Shown here piece after piece: positions 37,442 to 47,500 of a stretch of 64,000 nucleotides of DNA. A program made the translations under genes and the position numbers. The stretch covers positions 1,054,001 through 1,118,000 of the forward strand of contig OZ241742.1 of assembly GCA_965200955.1 (NCBI GenBank), written 5' to 3'. Source of the DNA: Bin80 sp026708685. GTDB lineage: Bacteria; Bacteroidota; Rhodothermia; Rhodothermales; Bin80. Below the pieces are notes generated by a model that was not told where the DNA came from, did not search any database, and was given only the letters and a program-made list of their open reading frames with translations. The stretch's first letter is position 1. Each line of letters starts with the position of its first letter.

Positions 37442-38775
37442 GAAAATGGCAAGAAAGTTATTCTCTGGAGTATATACACATGAAAATTGGTGTGTGCGTA
37501 ATTACGTATATAATTCCCAAAATTAAGGTCCTTCATGGCTGGATTATTTCTGAATTAACGAATGTTCTCGGCAAGGAATATGTCATTAAAGGTCTCTCCG
37601 AAAGCGGGGGTAAGGAACAGAAAGTTCGTGGTAAGTATTATGAGAAGAATGTTGATGTAGCCATTTCACGAGAGGGTATCATTCTTGGAGTCGTGAGTGT
37701 GAAATTTGTGATGTCAAATTACAATCAGAATAAACACAACTACTTTGAACAGCAACTTGGTGAAACAGCCAATTTGAGAAGTAAAAATATTGTCTATGGA
37801 CATATTATGCTGCGTACTCAACCCACTCCCTATCTTGGCAGGGATTCCAAAACTGGAAAACAAGTCGTAAAAAAGAATGAATACGTCAAAGATAGTACGG
37901 TTCAGCTATATTCGGCACTTGCCACTGATCATGGCGCAGACCATATACCAGATGTTCAGTGCTTAGCCATCTTTCAACTTGGTGGACACAAAGGAAAAAT
38001 ACTTCGGCTATGCAATCAATCCGATCTACCAGAGGTTTCCGCCGAAAGCTATGAGTTACTTCGCACTATACAAGGAATCAACTCATTCTTTCAGAAAATT
38101 CGTGCTGCCATACACAGTAAATATGTGATGATAAACCATAGTGATGACACCAAATGACGAAGGAAGTTTTTTGATTCATATAGATGTAACTGTTCTATTG
38201 TTGGTCATCTCACTCTGAAATTTCATTGGGCAACCACGGAGGAGAAATCATACTTTGAGGCAGTAAAACCAGTTATTGTAGCCGAATTCAAAGCTGTACA
38301 TTGATGATCACCATGTCTCTGATAAAACCCTAAGCTAATAACATTCTACCAACGCTGATGACTTTGAGCTTTGGGATTGAATCATCCTACATGATCTCAG
38401 AAATAATTTGAATGTACTTGCTGAACTACAAATTGGATGCAAGAAATGATCAGCCTTTTCCAGTGCTGATCCGAAGATCTATTTTGGATTCCAAATATTG
38501 AAGTCGACTGGAACCTTTATTTCACTCGATAGTAGCATGTTACTTATACGACAAATATGGTGTTCACTGACTGTGGCACGATAATTGTACCCCAATTTTT
38601 AACGATTTTCATGGTGCAATTCATTTCCAATTAGGTAGAACCTTTTTTCTTGGGCTACTAGGATTTTCCAAGACGGGCTTCCCCTGATGATAAGACTGGA
38701 CTTATTTCCTCATACTTGGATTGATTCAATTTCACCAGAAACCGAATTAACTATGACAATTATTCAGAAATTGCG

Positions 38776-38783
38776 TATATTTG
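38776..38783 (+). promoter_or_regulatory. Candidate -7 box (TATATTTG) for the SusC-like operon
   Basis: TATATTTG fits the Bacteroidota -7 consensus TAnnTTTG, 72 bp before the start codon. No good TTTG was seen at the -33 position, so the call is tentative. Confidence 0.35.
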
Positions 38784-38805
38784 CGTTTCTTGTTGCCAAC
38801 AAGAT

Positions 38806-38825
38806 CTAAAATTCTTGAATTTTAG
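38806..38825. promoter_or_regulatory. Perfect palindrome in the susC leader
   Basis: CTAAAATTC-TT-GAATTTTAG has 9-bp arms and a 2-base centre. It lies between the candidate promoter and the start codon, so a repressor or activator site is possible; a short RNA hairpin is the alternative. Confidence 0.4.
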
Positions 38826-38854
38826 GATTTCCACTCACAAACCTTGGAGATTTT

Positions 38855-41800
38855 ATGAAACTTATCTACTATTTCCTTACCCTATCGGTACTGTTTTTTC
38901 CTCAGGTATCCAACGCACAGAGCGTAATCTCTGGAACGGTTACAGACGATGCGGGCGAACCACTCATCGGAGCCAATGTGCTCATTGAGTCCTTAGTCAT
39001 TGGTGCATCCACCGATATTGAGGGAAACTATTCCTTCCAAGTTCCCTCCGAAAATGAAGGACAGGAATTTGAGTTAACCGCTCGATATGTTGGTTTTACC
39101 GATCAGTTCCGAACGATTACTATTGGAAGCGGCATCATGACAGAGGATTTCGTACTAATGGTTGACCTGCTTCAACTTGACGAAGTTGTCGTGACTGGTG
39201 TTTCAGAGGCTACTCCCAGAAAGAAACTAGCCTTCACTGTAAGTCAGGTTGATTCAGAAGATCTCAATTTAGCACCAGGATCTAACCCCGTTTCCTCTCT
39301 TCAGGGTAAGGTTGCTGGGGTTTCCGTTCTCTCCGCCAGTGGTTCACCTGGTGCCCGCGTTGGCGTACGACTTCGTGGCTCAACAAGCATTTCTGAAAGT
39401 AGCGAACCCCTCTACATTGTAGATGGAGTTGTGCTCGGTTCTAACCAAGTTGACATTGATGCTCTCGACATTGCAAATATTGAAATTGTGAAGGGAGCTG
39501 CCGCCTCATCTTTGTATGGTTCTCGGGCTCAGAGTGGTGTCATCAATATCACCACACAACGTGGGTCTACAACTCCCCTAAACCAAACGAGAGTTACTAT
39601 CCGCAATGAATTTGGTATCAGTGGCTTAGCTAAATCTTTTGTGTCTAACACATCTCACGATTGGTCAGTTGATGGCTCTGGTAATTTTTTAGATTCTGAT
39701 GGTGCTGTTAACTCTTGTGATACATGTCTACCCAACGGCTATGGTCCTGGGGTAGATCAGGAAACCAACCCTCATGGAGCTGCATTTTATGATAATCCAT
39801 ATCAAGGAACACTCCACAACGCTTTTGAGGAATTTTTTGATCCTGGCAACACTTGGACAAACTATGTTGGAATCAGCCAGAATAGCTCAAAAACCAACTT
39901 TCTTGCATCCTTTACAAATGTTGAAGAACAAGGATCAATTGTTGGACTCACAGGATTGCAGAGGAGAAGTTTCCGTATCAATCTTGATCATCGTATTAGG
40001 CCAAACTTAACCGCTTCTGCATCTGGATTTTATTCTCATTCATCCAATGATGGTCTTACTGGTGTCGTAGATGGTAATTCATCTTTTGTAAATCCTTTCT
40101 TTGGACTGATGTTTACGACCCCACTTGTGAGTCTATCGGAAATAGATCCAAATACCGGCCAAGTGAGAATTCAGGCAGACCCACTTTCCGTAGAAGAAAA
40201 TCCGATTTATGTAGTACAGAACACTGATATATCTCGGTCACGCTCTCGACTCTTAGGTAATTTTCGTTCCCGATGGAGTCCATTAGACTGGTTAGATCTT
40301 GAGGGAAACTTCAGTTATGATCGGTTAGATCGTGATCAAAGTGAGTTCTATGATATAGGCTATCAAACAATAGATCCTGCTCCTATCAATAATGGTCAAA
40401 TTGAACGTCGTAACTATGTAGTTGAAGCCATCAACTATGATTTGACTCTCACTCTTCGTAAGCAATTTGGTGATTTTGCAGCTCGTGGGCAGCTAAAATC
40501 ACAGATAGAACTATTTGATAGGTTTGATGAAGGTATCATTGGATCAAATATAGTAACTGTCGGCATTAGTGATCTTTCCAATGTTAAGCAATTCTGCGGA
40601 GAAGATGGGTGTGATAGCGGGAGCAGAGATTTCGGCAATTATCGTGCAACAGTTCGTTCTGAAGGATATTATGTCACGGCTGGTCTGGATTATATGGACA
40701 AATATATTGTGGATGTCCTTTTCCGATATGATGGCAGTTCTCTTTTTGGGGAAGAAGAAAGATGGCAACCATACTATCGTGGCAGTCTTGCGTGGAGAAT
40801 TTCTGAAGAATCGTTCTGGCCTGTCGGAAACCCAATTACTGAGTTGAAGTTGAGAGCCTCTCTTGGAACAGCTGGTGGACGCCCAAGATTTTTAGCTCAA
40901 TATGAGAGGTTGTCTCTCAGCGATGGTTCATTTTCTAAAACTACTCTGGGAAATGCTTTTCTCAAGCCAGAGTTACAAACAGAATTGGAATTAGGGCTAG
41001 ACATAGGTGTTATGGATCGGATATTTATTGAATTGGTATATGCTGATACAGAGGTTGAAGATATCCTACTTGCCGTCCCACTCGCTGGGTATTTTGGATT
41101 CGGAAGCCAGTGGCGTAATGCTGGAACTTTATCTACGAACACCATTGAGGCTAGTGTGAATGCTAATGTAATTAATTCACGGGATATGAGTCTTGATGTG
41201 GGAATTATTTTTGACCGAACTAACCAAGAGATTACTACTTTTAACTCTAATCCTTTCTTGGGTGGGCCTAATGATTTGTTTTTCTTCCGCAATGGTAATA
41301 CTATGGGAGCCATGTATGGAATCGAATTTATTCGTGATCTATCCAGACTACCCTCAGGTGTGGATCAAAGCTTGTTTGATGTGAATGACGATGGATATGT
41401 TGTGCCTGTTGGGCAAGGTAACACTTACAGTAGTGGTCCTGGCCCCGACGGTGTTTTAGGCGGAATGGATGATCTGTGGGGGACACTTGTTGAAGTTGGA
41501 GACGATTCATACCGTTGGGGAATCCCTATCAAGTACTATGATGAGGAAAACGAGACCGATCAGGTGGAGATCGGAAAAGGATTACCAGACTTCAACCTTG
41601 GATTTAACTCAACCTTTAATTATAAAGGATTCCAACTCTACATGTTATGGGGTGCCCAGATCGGAGGTGAAGTGTATAACTTCACTCGACAGTGGAGTTA
41701 TCGTGATGGACGCAACGCAGATCAAGATCAAGGAGGAAAGCAAGATGGAGATAAAAAATCTACTACTTACTACGAGGTACTCTACGATGCTACTGCGAAC

Positions 41801-42076
41801 AATAACCATTTTATAGAAGATGGTACGTATATCAAACTGCGCGAGATTTCCATTGGGTATACACTTGACCGTCAGTTCCTTTCGCGTATCTTCGGCGGAG
41901 ATGTTCTTCATTCCATCTCTGCAAGTATCATCGGTCGTAATTTGATCACCTTAAGTGGTTACTCTGGATTTGACCCCGAAGTAGGTTCTGAACCTGATCC
42001 AACCCTTTATCGTGTAGATAGCTTTAATTACCCTGCTCTCAGGACGATTCGGGCAAAATTAGAATTCCAATTTTAG
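38855..42076 (+). CDS. SusC/RagA-type TonB-linked outer-membrane protein
   Basis: 1073 residues. Signal peptide (1-21, ending SNAQS), a carboxypeptidase-regulatory-like domain (about 22-110, SGTVTDDAGEPLIGANVLIE), the TonB-box-like DEVVVTG (about 108-114), a plug (LRGSTSISESSEPLYIVDGV; IEIVKGAAASSLYG) and a large barrel ending RTIRAKLEFQF. It forms the transport channel of a SusC-SusD pair for uptake of an oligosaccharide, peptide or similar large substrate; the ligand cannot be read and no glycoside hydrolase or peptidase gene is adjacent. The next gene is its SusD partner, 13 bp downstream. Confidence 0.96.
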   Translation: MKLIYYFLTLSVLFFPQVSNAQSVISGTVTDDAGEPLIGANVLIESLVIGASTDIEGNYSFQVPSENEGQEFELTARYVGFTDQFRTITIGSGIMTEDFVLMVDLLQLDEVVVTGVSEATPRKKLAFTVSQVDSEDLNLAPGSNPVSSLQGKVAGVSVLSASGSPGARVGVRLRGSTSISESSEPLYIVDGVVLGSNQVDIDALDIANIEIVKGAAASSLYGSRAQSGVINITTQRGSTTPLNQTRVTIRNEFGISGLAKSFVSNTSHDWSVDGSGNFLDSDGAVNSCDTCLPNGYGPGVDQETNPHGAAFYDNPYQGTLHNAFEEFFDPGNTWTNYVGISQNSSKTNFLASFTNVEEQGSIVGLTGLQRRSFRINLDHRIRPNLTASASGFYSHSSNDGLTGVVDGNSSFVNPFFGLMFTTPLVSLSEIDPNTGQVRIQADPLSVEENPIYVVQNTDISRSRSRLLGNFRSRWSPLDWLDLEGNFSYDRLDRDQSEFYDIGYQTIDPAPINNGQIERRNYVVEAINYDLTLTLRKQFGDFAARGQLKSQIELFDRFDEGIIGSNIVTVGISDLSNVKQFCGEDGCDSGSRDFGNYRATVRSEGYYVTAGLDYMDKYIVDVLFRYDGSSLFGEEERWQPYYRGSLAWRISEESFWPVGNPITELKLRASLGTAGGRPRFLAQYERLSLSDGSFSKTTLGNAFLKPELQTELELGLDIGVMDRIFIELVYADTEVEDILLAVPLAGYFGFGSQWRNAGTLSTNTIEASVNANVINSRDMSLDVGIIFDRTNQEITTFNSNPFLGGPNDLFFFRNGNTMGAMYGIEFIRDLSRLPSGVDQSLFDVNDDGYVVPVGQGNTYSSGPGPDGVLGGMDDLWGTLVEVGDDSYRWGIPIKYYDEENETDQVEIGKGLPDFNLGFNSTFNYKGFQLYMLWGAQIGGEVYNFTRQWSYRDGRNADQDQGGKQDGDKKSTTYYEVLYDATANNNHFIEDGTYIKLREISIGYTLDRQFLSRIFGGDVLHSISASIIGRNLITLSGYSGFDPEVGSEPDPTLYRVDSFNYPALRTIRAKLEFQF

Positions 42077-42089
42077 TGGGGTGATCTAC

Positions 42090-43712
42090 ATGAAAAATCA
42101 ACATAACATTCAAATGAAACAGATTCTGTTCTATACCCTTGTTGGTATTCTTTCTCTCTCTGTAGTAGGCTGTCAGGATTTAGCTGTCGAAAACCCGAAC
42201 GATCCTGACCGAGCCATTGCATTCGCTCAGCCCGGAGATGTTGTCAACTTGATTAGAGATACCTTTGAAGATTATTGGACAGCTATCCAGACATGTGGTG
42301 CTGGATCATTCTTCTACTCTACAATTGCAGATGAAAACTCATCATCTTGGGCCAATTGGGGAATGAGAGATATGTCTAGTGAGCCCCGTATTCAATGGGA
42401 CAACAGTTCAACGTATAGCCGTGCAGGTTCAGTTAGAAATCCTTGGGCATGGAATTATGTTGGAATCTCCAACACTAACGATGGACTTCAAGCTATCGCA
42501 CGTGCTGAACTAGAGGAATCTGCTGATAGCAATATTTTCACTCGTGATGAGCATGATACTAATGCTCTCAAAGCTTTTGCAAAAATGAATCAAGGACTGA
42601 TGCATGGGTCTCTATCTCTGATCTATGATCAAGCATTTGTTTTTGACGAGACCGTTGATCTTGACAACGATCAGCTTGAACTGCGGCCTTATATGGAGGT
42701 GAATCAAGAGGCAATTCGTATGTTAGAGGAAGCACGGGCGATTGCCAGTTCAAATGACTTCATGATTGAAGCTTGGATATGGGGGTTAACTTTGAATTCC
42801 CAAGACATGGTAAGATTAATCAATTCATTCATTGCTCGATTCACAGTTCAAGTCGCACGTAATGAAGCCGAGCGTGCTGCGGTAGATTGGAATCAGGTGA
42901 TCGGATTAGTTGATTCTGGAATTATTGCTGATTTTGCACCAATTGATACTGAGTCGGGTGCCCTCTATGACTGTCTAAAATTCTATGGGCAAAATGGAAC
43001 CACTTGGTCTCGAGCAGACTACCGAACTATTGGGCCTGCAGATGAATCAGGAGGGTACGATGACTGGCTTTCAAAACCACTTCGTGAGCGACTTGTATTT
43101 CCTATCACTACATCTGATCGTAGAATTGTAGGTTCTCCCACCGACCCCACAGTTGATGGTACTGATTTTGAATATCAGGGAAATAACGGTCCATTTCCTA
43201 TCGCACGTGGTCCCTATCACTTCTCTTCTCACAATCATAAAAGATATCAATACTACAATGAGAATACTGCGGTTGGTGCTATGCCGCATCTGATTGTTAC
43301 TGAATTGGATCTGTATAAGGCGGAGGCTCTGCTAAGAACCAGTGGAAGTACTGCTACAGTTGCAGAACTGATCAACAAAACGCGAGTAAATAGGGGAATG
43401 ATGAATCCTGCATCTGGCACCGATCCAGTAGGTTCATCATCTGATGACCAGAGCCACTTAGATTCTGCAAGTCTATGGGCAAAGCTCAAACATGAGCGCC
43501 GAATTGAAACTTTTCAAACTGCTGCAGGACTGGCTTACTTTGACGATCGAGGACTTGGTGATTTGGTTACTGGCACACCAATTCATTTCCCCGTACCTGG
43601 TCGAGAGTTAGAAACTCTTGGGCTACAGAATTATACATTTGGTGGAGTTGGAGGACCCGGTAGTTCACCGAAAGCATTTCGGCTTGATCCTGATGGTATT
43701 CAACCTCGGTAA
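42090..43712 (+). CDS. SusD/RagB-type substrate-binding lipoprotein
   Basis: 540 residues from ATG 42090 (ATG 42114 begins right at MKQILFYT and may be the true start). The lipobox LSLSVVGC places it on the outer-membrane surface. SusD landmarks are helical TPR-like segments (NDGLQAIARAELEESAD), VTELDLYKAEALLRTSG, and the C-terminal LWAKLKHERRIET. It would cover the SusC channel as a lid and capture the substrate. It is followed by a strong hairpin, so the SusC/SusD pair probably forms one transcript. Confidence 0.93.
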   Translation: MKNQHNIQMKQILFYTLVGILSLSVVGCQDLAVENPNDPDRAIAFAQPGDVVNLIRDTFEDYWTAIQTCGAGSFFYSTIADENSSSWANWGMRDMSSEPRIQWDNSSTYSRAGSVRNPWAWNYVGISNTNDGLQAIARAELEESADSNIFTRDEHDTNALKAFAKMNQGLMHGSLSLIYDQAFVFDETVDLDNDQLELRPYMEVNQEAIRMLEEARAIASSNDFMIEAWIWGLTLNSQDMVRLINSFIARFTVQVARNEAERAAVDWNQVIGLVDSGIIADFAPIDTESGALYDCLKFYGQNGTTWSRADYRTIGPADESGGYDDWLSKPLRERLVFPITTSDRRIVGSPTDPTVDGTDFEYQGNNGPFPIARGPYHFSSHNHKRYQYYNENTAVGAMPHLIVTELDLYKAEALLRTSGSTATVAELINKTRVNRGMMNPASGTDPVGSSSDDQSHLDSASLWAKLKHERRIETFQTAAGLAYFDDRGLGDLVTGTPIHFPVPGRELETLGLQNYTFGGVGGPGSSPKAFRLDPDGIQPR

Positions 43713-43734
43713 TTAAATAATATCTTCATTGCTC

Positions 43735-43772
43735 GTGAGGGAGTAGTGCTCTTCTCAGTGCTACTCCCTCAC
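43735..43772 (+). terminator. Hairpin after the SusD-like gene
   Basis: GTGAGGGAGTAG pairs with CTACTCCCTCAC, a 12-bp perfect stem around a 14-base loop, 23 bp after the SusD stop. It is followed by TTCTTAAT, a modest T-run. Confidence 0.7.
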
Positions 43773-44066
43773 TTCTTAATGAGAAGAGTATATAGACGCA
43801 TTTAAAACCTCAATGTTTTCGTGAAAATAATGCATGAAGCACTTTTATCGCATTTTTGGAGTTGATACAGAGGTTCTGCGAAAGGTTGCTATATCTATAT
43901 GAAAACCACAACTAATCACTCTTCATCACCCCTCAGATGTTTGAACCTTTTGGATGTTTTTTGTTTACTCACATCAATCTCACCGCCATTAGGCCAAAAT
44001 CCCGTATTTTAGAATAATTTGTTGTATATTTCATTTGTACAGCCCTAATTTCCTAACCTACATATT
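43773..44066. other. Intergenic region after SusD
   Basis: About 290 bp without a gene; contains the TGCTATATCTATAT motif (43887-43900) shared with 33816. The promoter of the downstream lipoprotein gene probably lies in the AT-rich last 60 bp. Confidence 0.35.
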
Positions 44067-44555
44067 ATGCTTCGTACAATCCTTAGTTTTCTTGCACTTA
44101 TTTTTGTTTTAAGTGCATGCTCTGGACCAAATTCAAATACTGGTTCTAACGCTGGTAGTATATTACGATCTAATCTAGGGTCGTCCGCTAGGTCTCATAT
44201 CGTCACTACTGCTCAAGATGCTCTTCTCACAAGGTATGGATACCGCTTTAATCGAGAGGTAAATACCGTTGAAGATGTACGCTTTGAAACATCTTGGAAA
44301 GATTTAACACTTCTTGGCGATGAGCAAGCTGCTGGATACATTGAGGTACGTGTCCGTATAACGATCACTGCACGTCCACGCAATCGTGCTGCTGGAACAG
44401 GAGCTACCTTCAGTTCCCGCTTTGAGGCTGAGTTTGAAGCCATAGTAACATCAGGAGGAAATTACCAACCTGTTCCAATTACCCCAGAGCGAGAAGAGTA
44501 TATACTGGAAATCGCGGACTATCTTGAAAACGAGTTCAAGGCAGGAGTGATGTAA
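44067..44555 (+). CDS. Small lipoprotein of unknown function
   Basis: 162 residues. Lipobox FVLSAC (Cys18) and a Ser/Asn-rich linker (GPNSNTGSNAG) precede a compact domain with alternating strand-like segments (DVRFETSWKDLT, AGYIEVRVRITITARPR, SSRFEAEFEAIVTSG) and a C-terminal helix (REEYILEIADYLENEF). I do not recognise the family. It sits 11 bp before the large FG-GAP lipoprotein, so the two probably share a transcript and may act together at the cell surface. Confidence 0.7.
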   Translation: MLRTILSFLALIFVLSACSGPNSNTGSNAGSILRSNLGSSARSHIVTTAQDALLTRYGYRFNREVNTVEDVRFETSWKDLTLLGDEQAAGYIEVRVRITITARPRNRAAGTGATFSSRFEAEFEAIVTSGGNYQPVPITPEREEYILEIADYLENEFKAGVM

Positions 44556-44566
44556 CACTCCTTTGG

Positions 44567-47500
44567 ATGCCTCAACATTCAACATGTAGGTTTCTCCTGC
44601 GGATTGTCCTTTTTGGGCCCTTTCTTATTATTGGTTGCAGATCTGACAATAGTGATGTCTGGACAATCCATGATGACTATCAAGAACGTCCTCTTCAGTC
44701 TTTGACTGGAAAGGGCAATGGATTCACTGAAATCCCTAATGCGATTGCATTTAGCAATCGCATTAGTGCTTCAGCATTGGTGACCAATCGCCATTTTATC
44801 AACGGATCAGGCGTTGCCATTGGTGATGTAGATGGGGATGGATTGCCCGATATCTTTTTGTCTGGCATGGAGCATCACAGCCAGCTGTATCGCAATCTGG
44901 GCAAATGGAAGTTTGACGATATTACCCTAAGTGCCAATCTTGGTCTAGTCAACCCCCGCGCTACGGGTGCACTTTTTTTGGATGTGGATTCCGATGAAGA
45001 TCTTGATTTGCTTACGACTTCGTTGGGTGGTGGAATACAATTATTAATCAATGACGGGGCTGGGAATTTTGTAGATCAAACGGCTCCTTCTAGCCTTCCC
45101 CAATCTGGAGGGGCGACATCCATGGCATCAGTCGATATGGATGGGGATGGAGACTTGGATCTGTATGTCGGGTTCTACAAAGATATGACCGTCAAAGATA
45201 TCTGGCCTCCCAATGAACTCACCTTTGAACGAGTGGTTGAGCAGATTGAAGACTCATTTGCCGTACGTTCATTCTGGAAAGAAGAGTATCAACTCATTCG
45301 ACAGGGAGATCGAATCATGCGGATTGAACTTGCTCAGCCCGATCGATTTTTCTTCAACGATGGGCATGGATATTTTACGGAAGGATCCTTTACCAATGGA
45401 ATTTTTCTTGATGAAGATGGAACCCCCCTCTCTGAAACACCCCGCCACTGGACCCTAGCCGTACGTTTTCAGGATCTGAACAATGACGGCTTTGCTGACC
45501 TCTATGTTTGCAATGACTTCGAAAGCCCCGACCAACTCTGGTGGGGAAGTGCTGAAGGAGTCTTCAGAGCCGCATCTACATTGTCCCTACGAAAAACAAG
45601 TCAGTCAACGATGTCCGTGGCAGCAACCGATGTGAACGCTGATGGATACGTAGATTTCTTTCTGGCTGATATGTTAGGCAGTCATTACAGTGAGCGTAAA
45701 CGGCAACATTTCGTGGTTCCGCCTGAAGTATTATCCATGGGAGATATCTCAGCACGTCCCCAAGAAATGCAGAACATGCTCCTTCTCAATCGTCAAGATA
45801 GCACCTTTGCAGAAGTGGCACGCACGAGTAGGATTGCAGCATCAGGTTGGACATGGAGCAGCTCCTTCACAGATGTAGATCTCGATGGGTATCCTGATTT
45901 ACTGTTGACCACTGGGCATGCCTATGATGCCATGGATGCAGATGCCCAAATTGCATCACGCACATCAAGACGACCATGGAGAGAAGTACTGCTGGATTTC
46001 CCAGATCTTGATTTGCCGAACATTGCATTCCGTAACCTTGGGAATGCAACCTTTGAAGTGGTTGAAGACGGTTGGGGACTGGGAATGATGCCAGATGTTG
46101 CTCATGGCATGGCATTTGGTGATCTTGATCTGGATGGAGATCAAGATCTGGTGATCAATCGTTTGGATGCCCCAGCTGGACTCTTTCGGAATCATGCTGA
46201 AAATGACCGAATCCTGATCCGCCTCCAAGGACAGTCTCCAAACATACACGGAGTGGGATCCACAGTTCGGGTGACCAGCGAAGGATTGCCGTTGCAAACT
46301 CAGGAAATTCTTGCTGGCGGACTGTACCTTTCGTCCAGTGATCATTCACTTACCTTTGCTTATGCTGAAGGTGCTCGCATTGAGGTTCGCTGGCCAGACG
46401 GCAATCAAACGAACATCCATGAGGTATCACCCAACAGAGAATACAGGATTCGACAACCCGAAATCAGCCCCTCCCTGCCGATCTCATCTTCTTCATCTGT
46501 ACCTCCCTTGTTTACAGTGCAAACCACTGGTCTTCACCACGAAGAATCTGAATATCCTGATTTTAACCGCCAGCCACTTCTGCCGCATAAACTCAGTCAG
46601 AGAGGCCCTGCATTAGCTGCCGTTGATCTTGACTCCGATGGCGATGAGGATCTCATCATGGGGAGCGGTAAAGGAAAGCCTTTGCAGATATCCATCAATG
46701 AAGGTGGTCAATTCATGGATCATCAATACTTGGGAACACCCTCCACTGGAGATCACAGTGGCATCGTAGCACTCCCCAAAATGATCATTGTGGGCATGAG
46801 CAATTATGAACGATTACCCCATGAAGTTGGTGATGACTCAAAAATAATCATGCTGTCTCCAGATGGTCAAGAATCTATGTTTTCATTGGGGCAACAATCA
46901 CCTGGCCCGTTGGCTTTGGCGGATTTCACTGGGGATGGCTCCCTTGAAGTGTTTGTAGGAGGCCATTTCATCCCAGGCCAGTATCCTCTCCATACAAGTA
47001 GCTCAATCTATCAAGTAAGTGACCATGGACTGATTCGTGATGATCAACTCAGTGCACCATTGGAGAATGTCGGCTTAGTCTCTGGTGCTACCGCCGCAGA
47101 TTTCAATGGAGATGGGCATACCGATCTTGCACTCGCAACCTTCTGGGGACCACCGCATGTATTTCATAATCGTGGTAACGGTCAACTCGTACCAATGACG
47201 CAATCACTGGGTCTTGCAGAATATAAAGGTTGGTGGAATGGAATCGCATCTGCGGACTTTAATGCTGATGGTCAATTGGATTTCGTTGTTACAAACTGGG
47301 GACAAAACCTTCCCTACAACCAAGAATTACCTCTTCGCACCTATTATGGAGATATAGACAACAACAGCAGCATTGACCTGCTGGATGTTCAATGGACCTC
47401 TGAATTGGATGCATATGGACTTGTACAGGATTTTCAAACTCTGACCCATGCCTTGCCCTCACTACGCCAGCATGTTCGTTCATATACTGAATTTTCACAA

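Larger units (their letters stand above)
36066..37518 (-). mobile_element. IS1595-family insertion sequence
   Basis: 1453 bp, bounded by 36-bp perfect inverted repeats (36066-36101 and 37483-37518, starting GGGAATTATATACG) and an 8-bp target duplication AAAATTAA (36058-36065, 37519-37526). The transposase is on the minus strand and carries a premature stop. A small second frame lies near the left end. IS1595 elements make 8-bp duplications, in agreement. Confidence 0.93.
35956..38157 (+). pseudogene. Putative restriction endonuclease gene split by IS1595-family element
   Basis: Two halves flank the IS: 35956-36065 (MPKMVEGQTFKERLL...) and 37527-38157 (after the target duplication). Joining them across one copy of AAAATTAA gives a single 246-codon frame (741 bases with stop) reading SNQKIKVLHGWIISEL across the join. 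The restored protein has VDVAISREG and GVVSVKF, an Asp...x-V-K pair that could be a PD-(D/E)xK site with Ser for Glu (inference). It overlaps the methylase end, as restriction genes often do. With the IS present the product would be truncated, so restriction should be lost while modification stays. No family name is recognised. Confidence 0.8.
38158..38854. other. Intergenic region upstream of susC-like gene
   Basis: 697 bp without a credible gene. The last 80 bases hold a candidate promoter box and a palindrome, listed separately. Confidence 0.4.
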
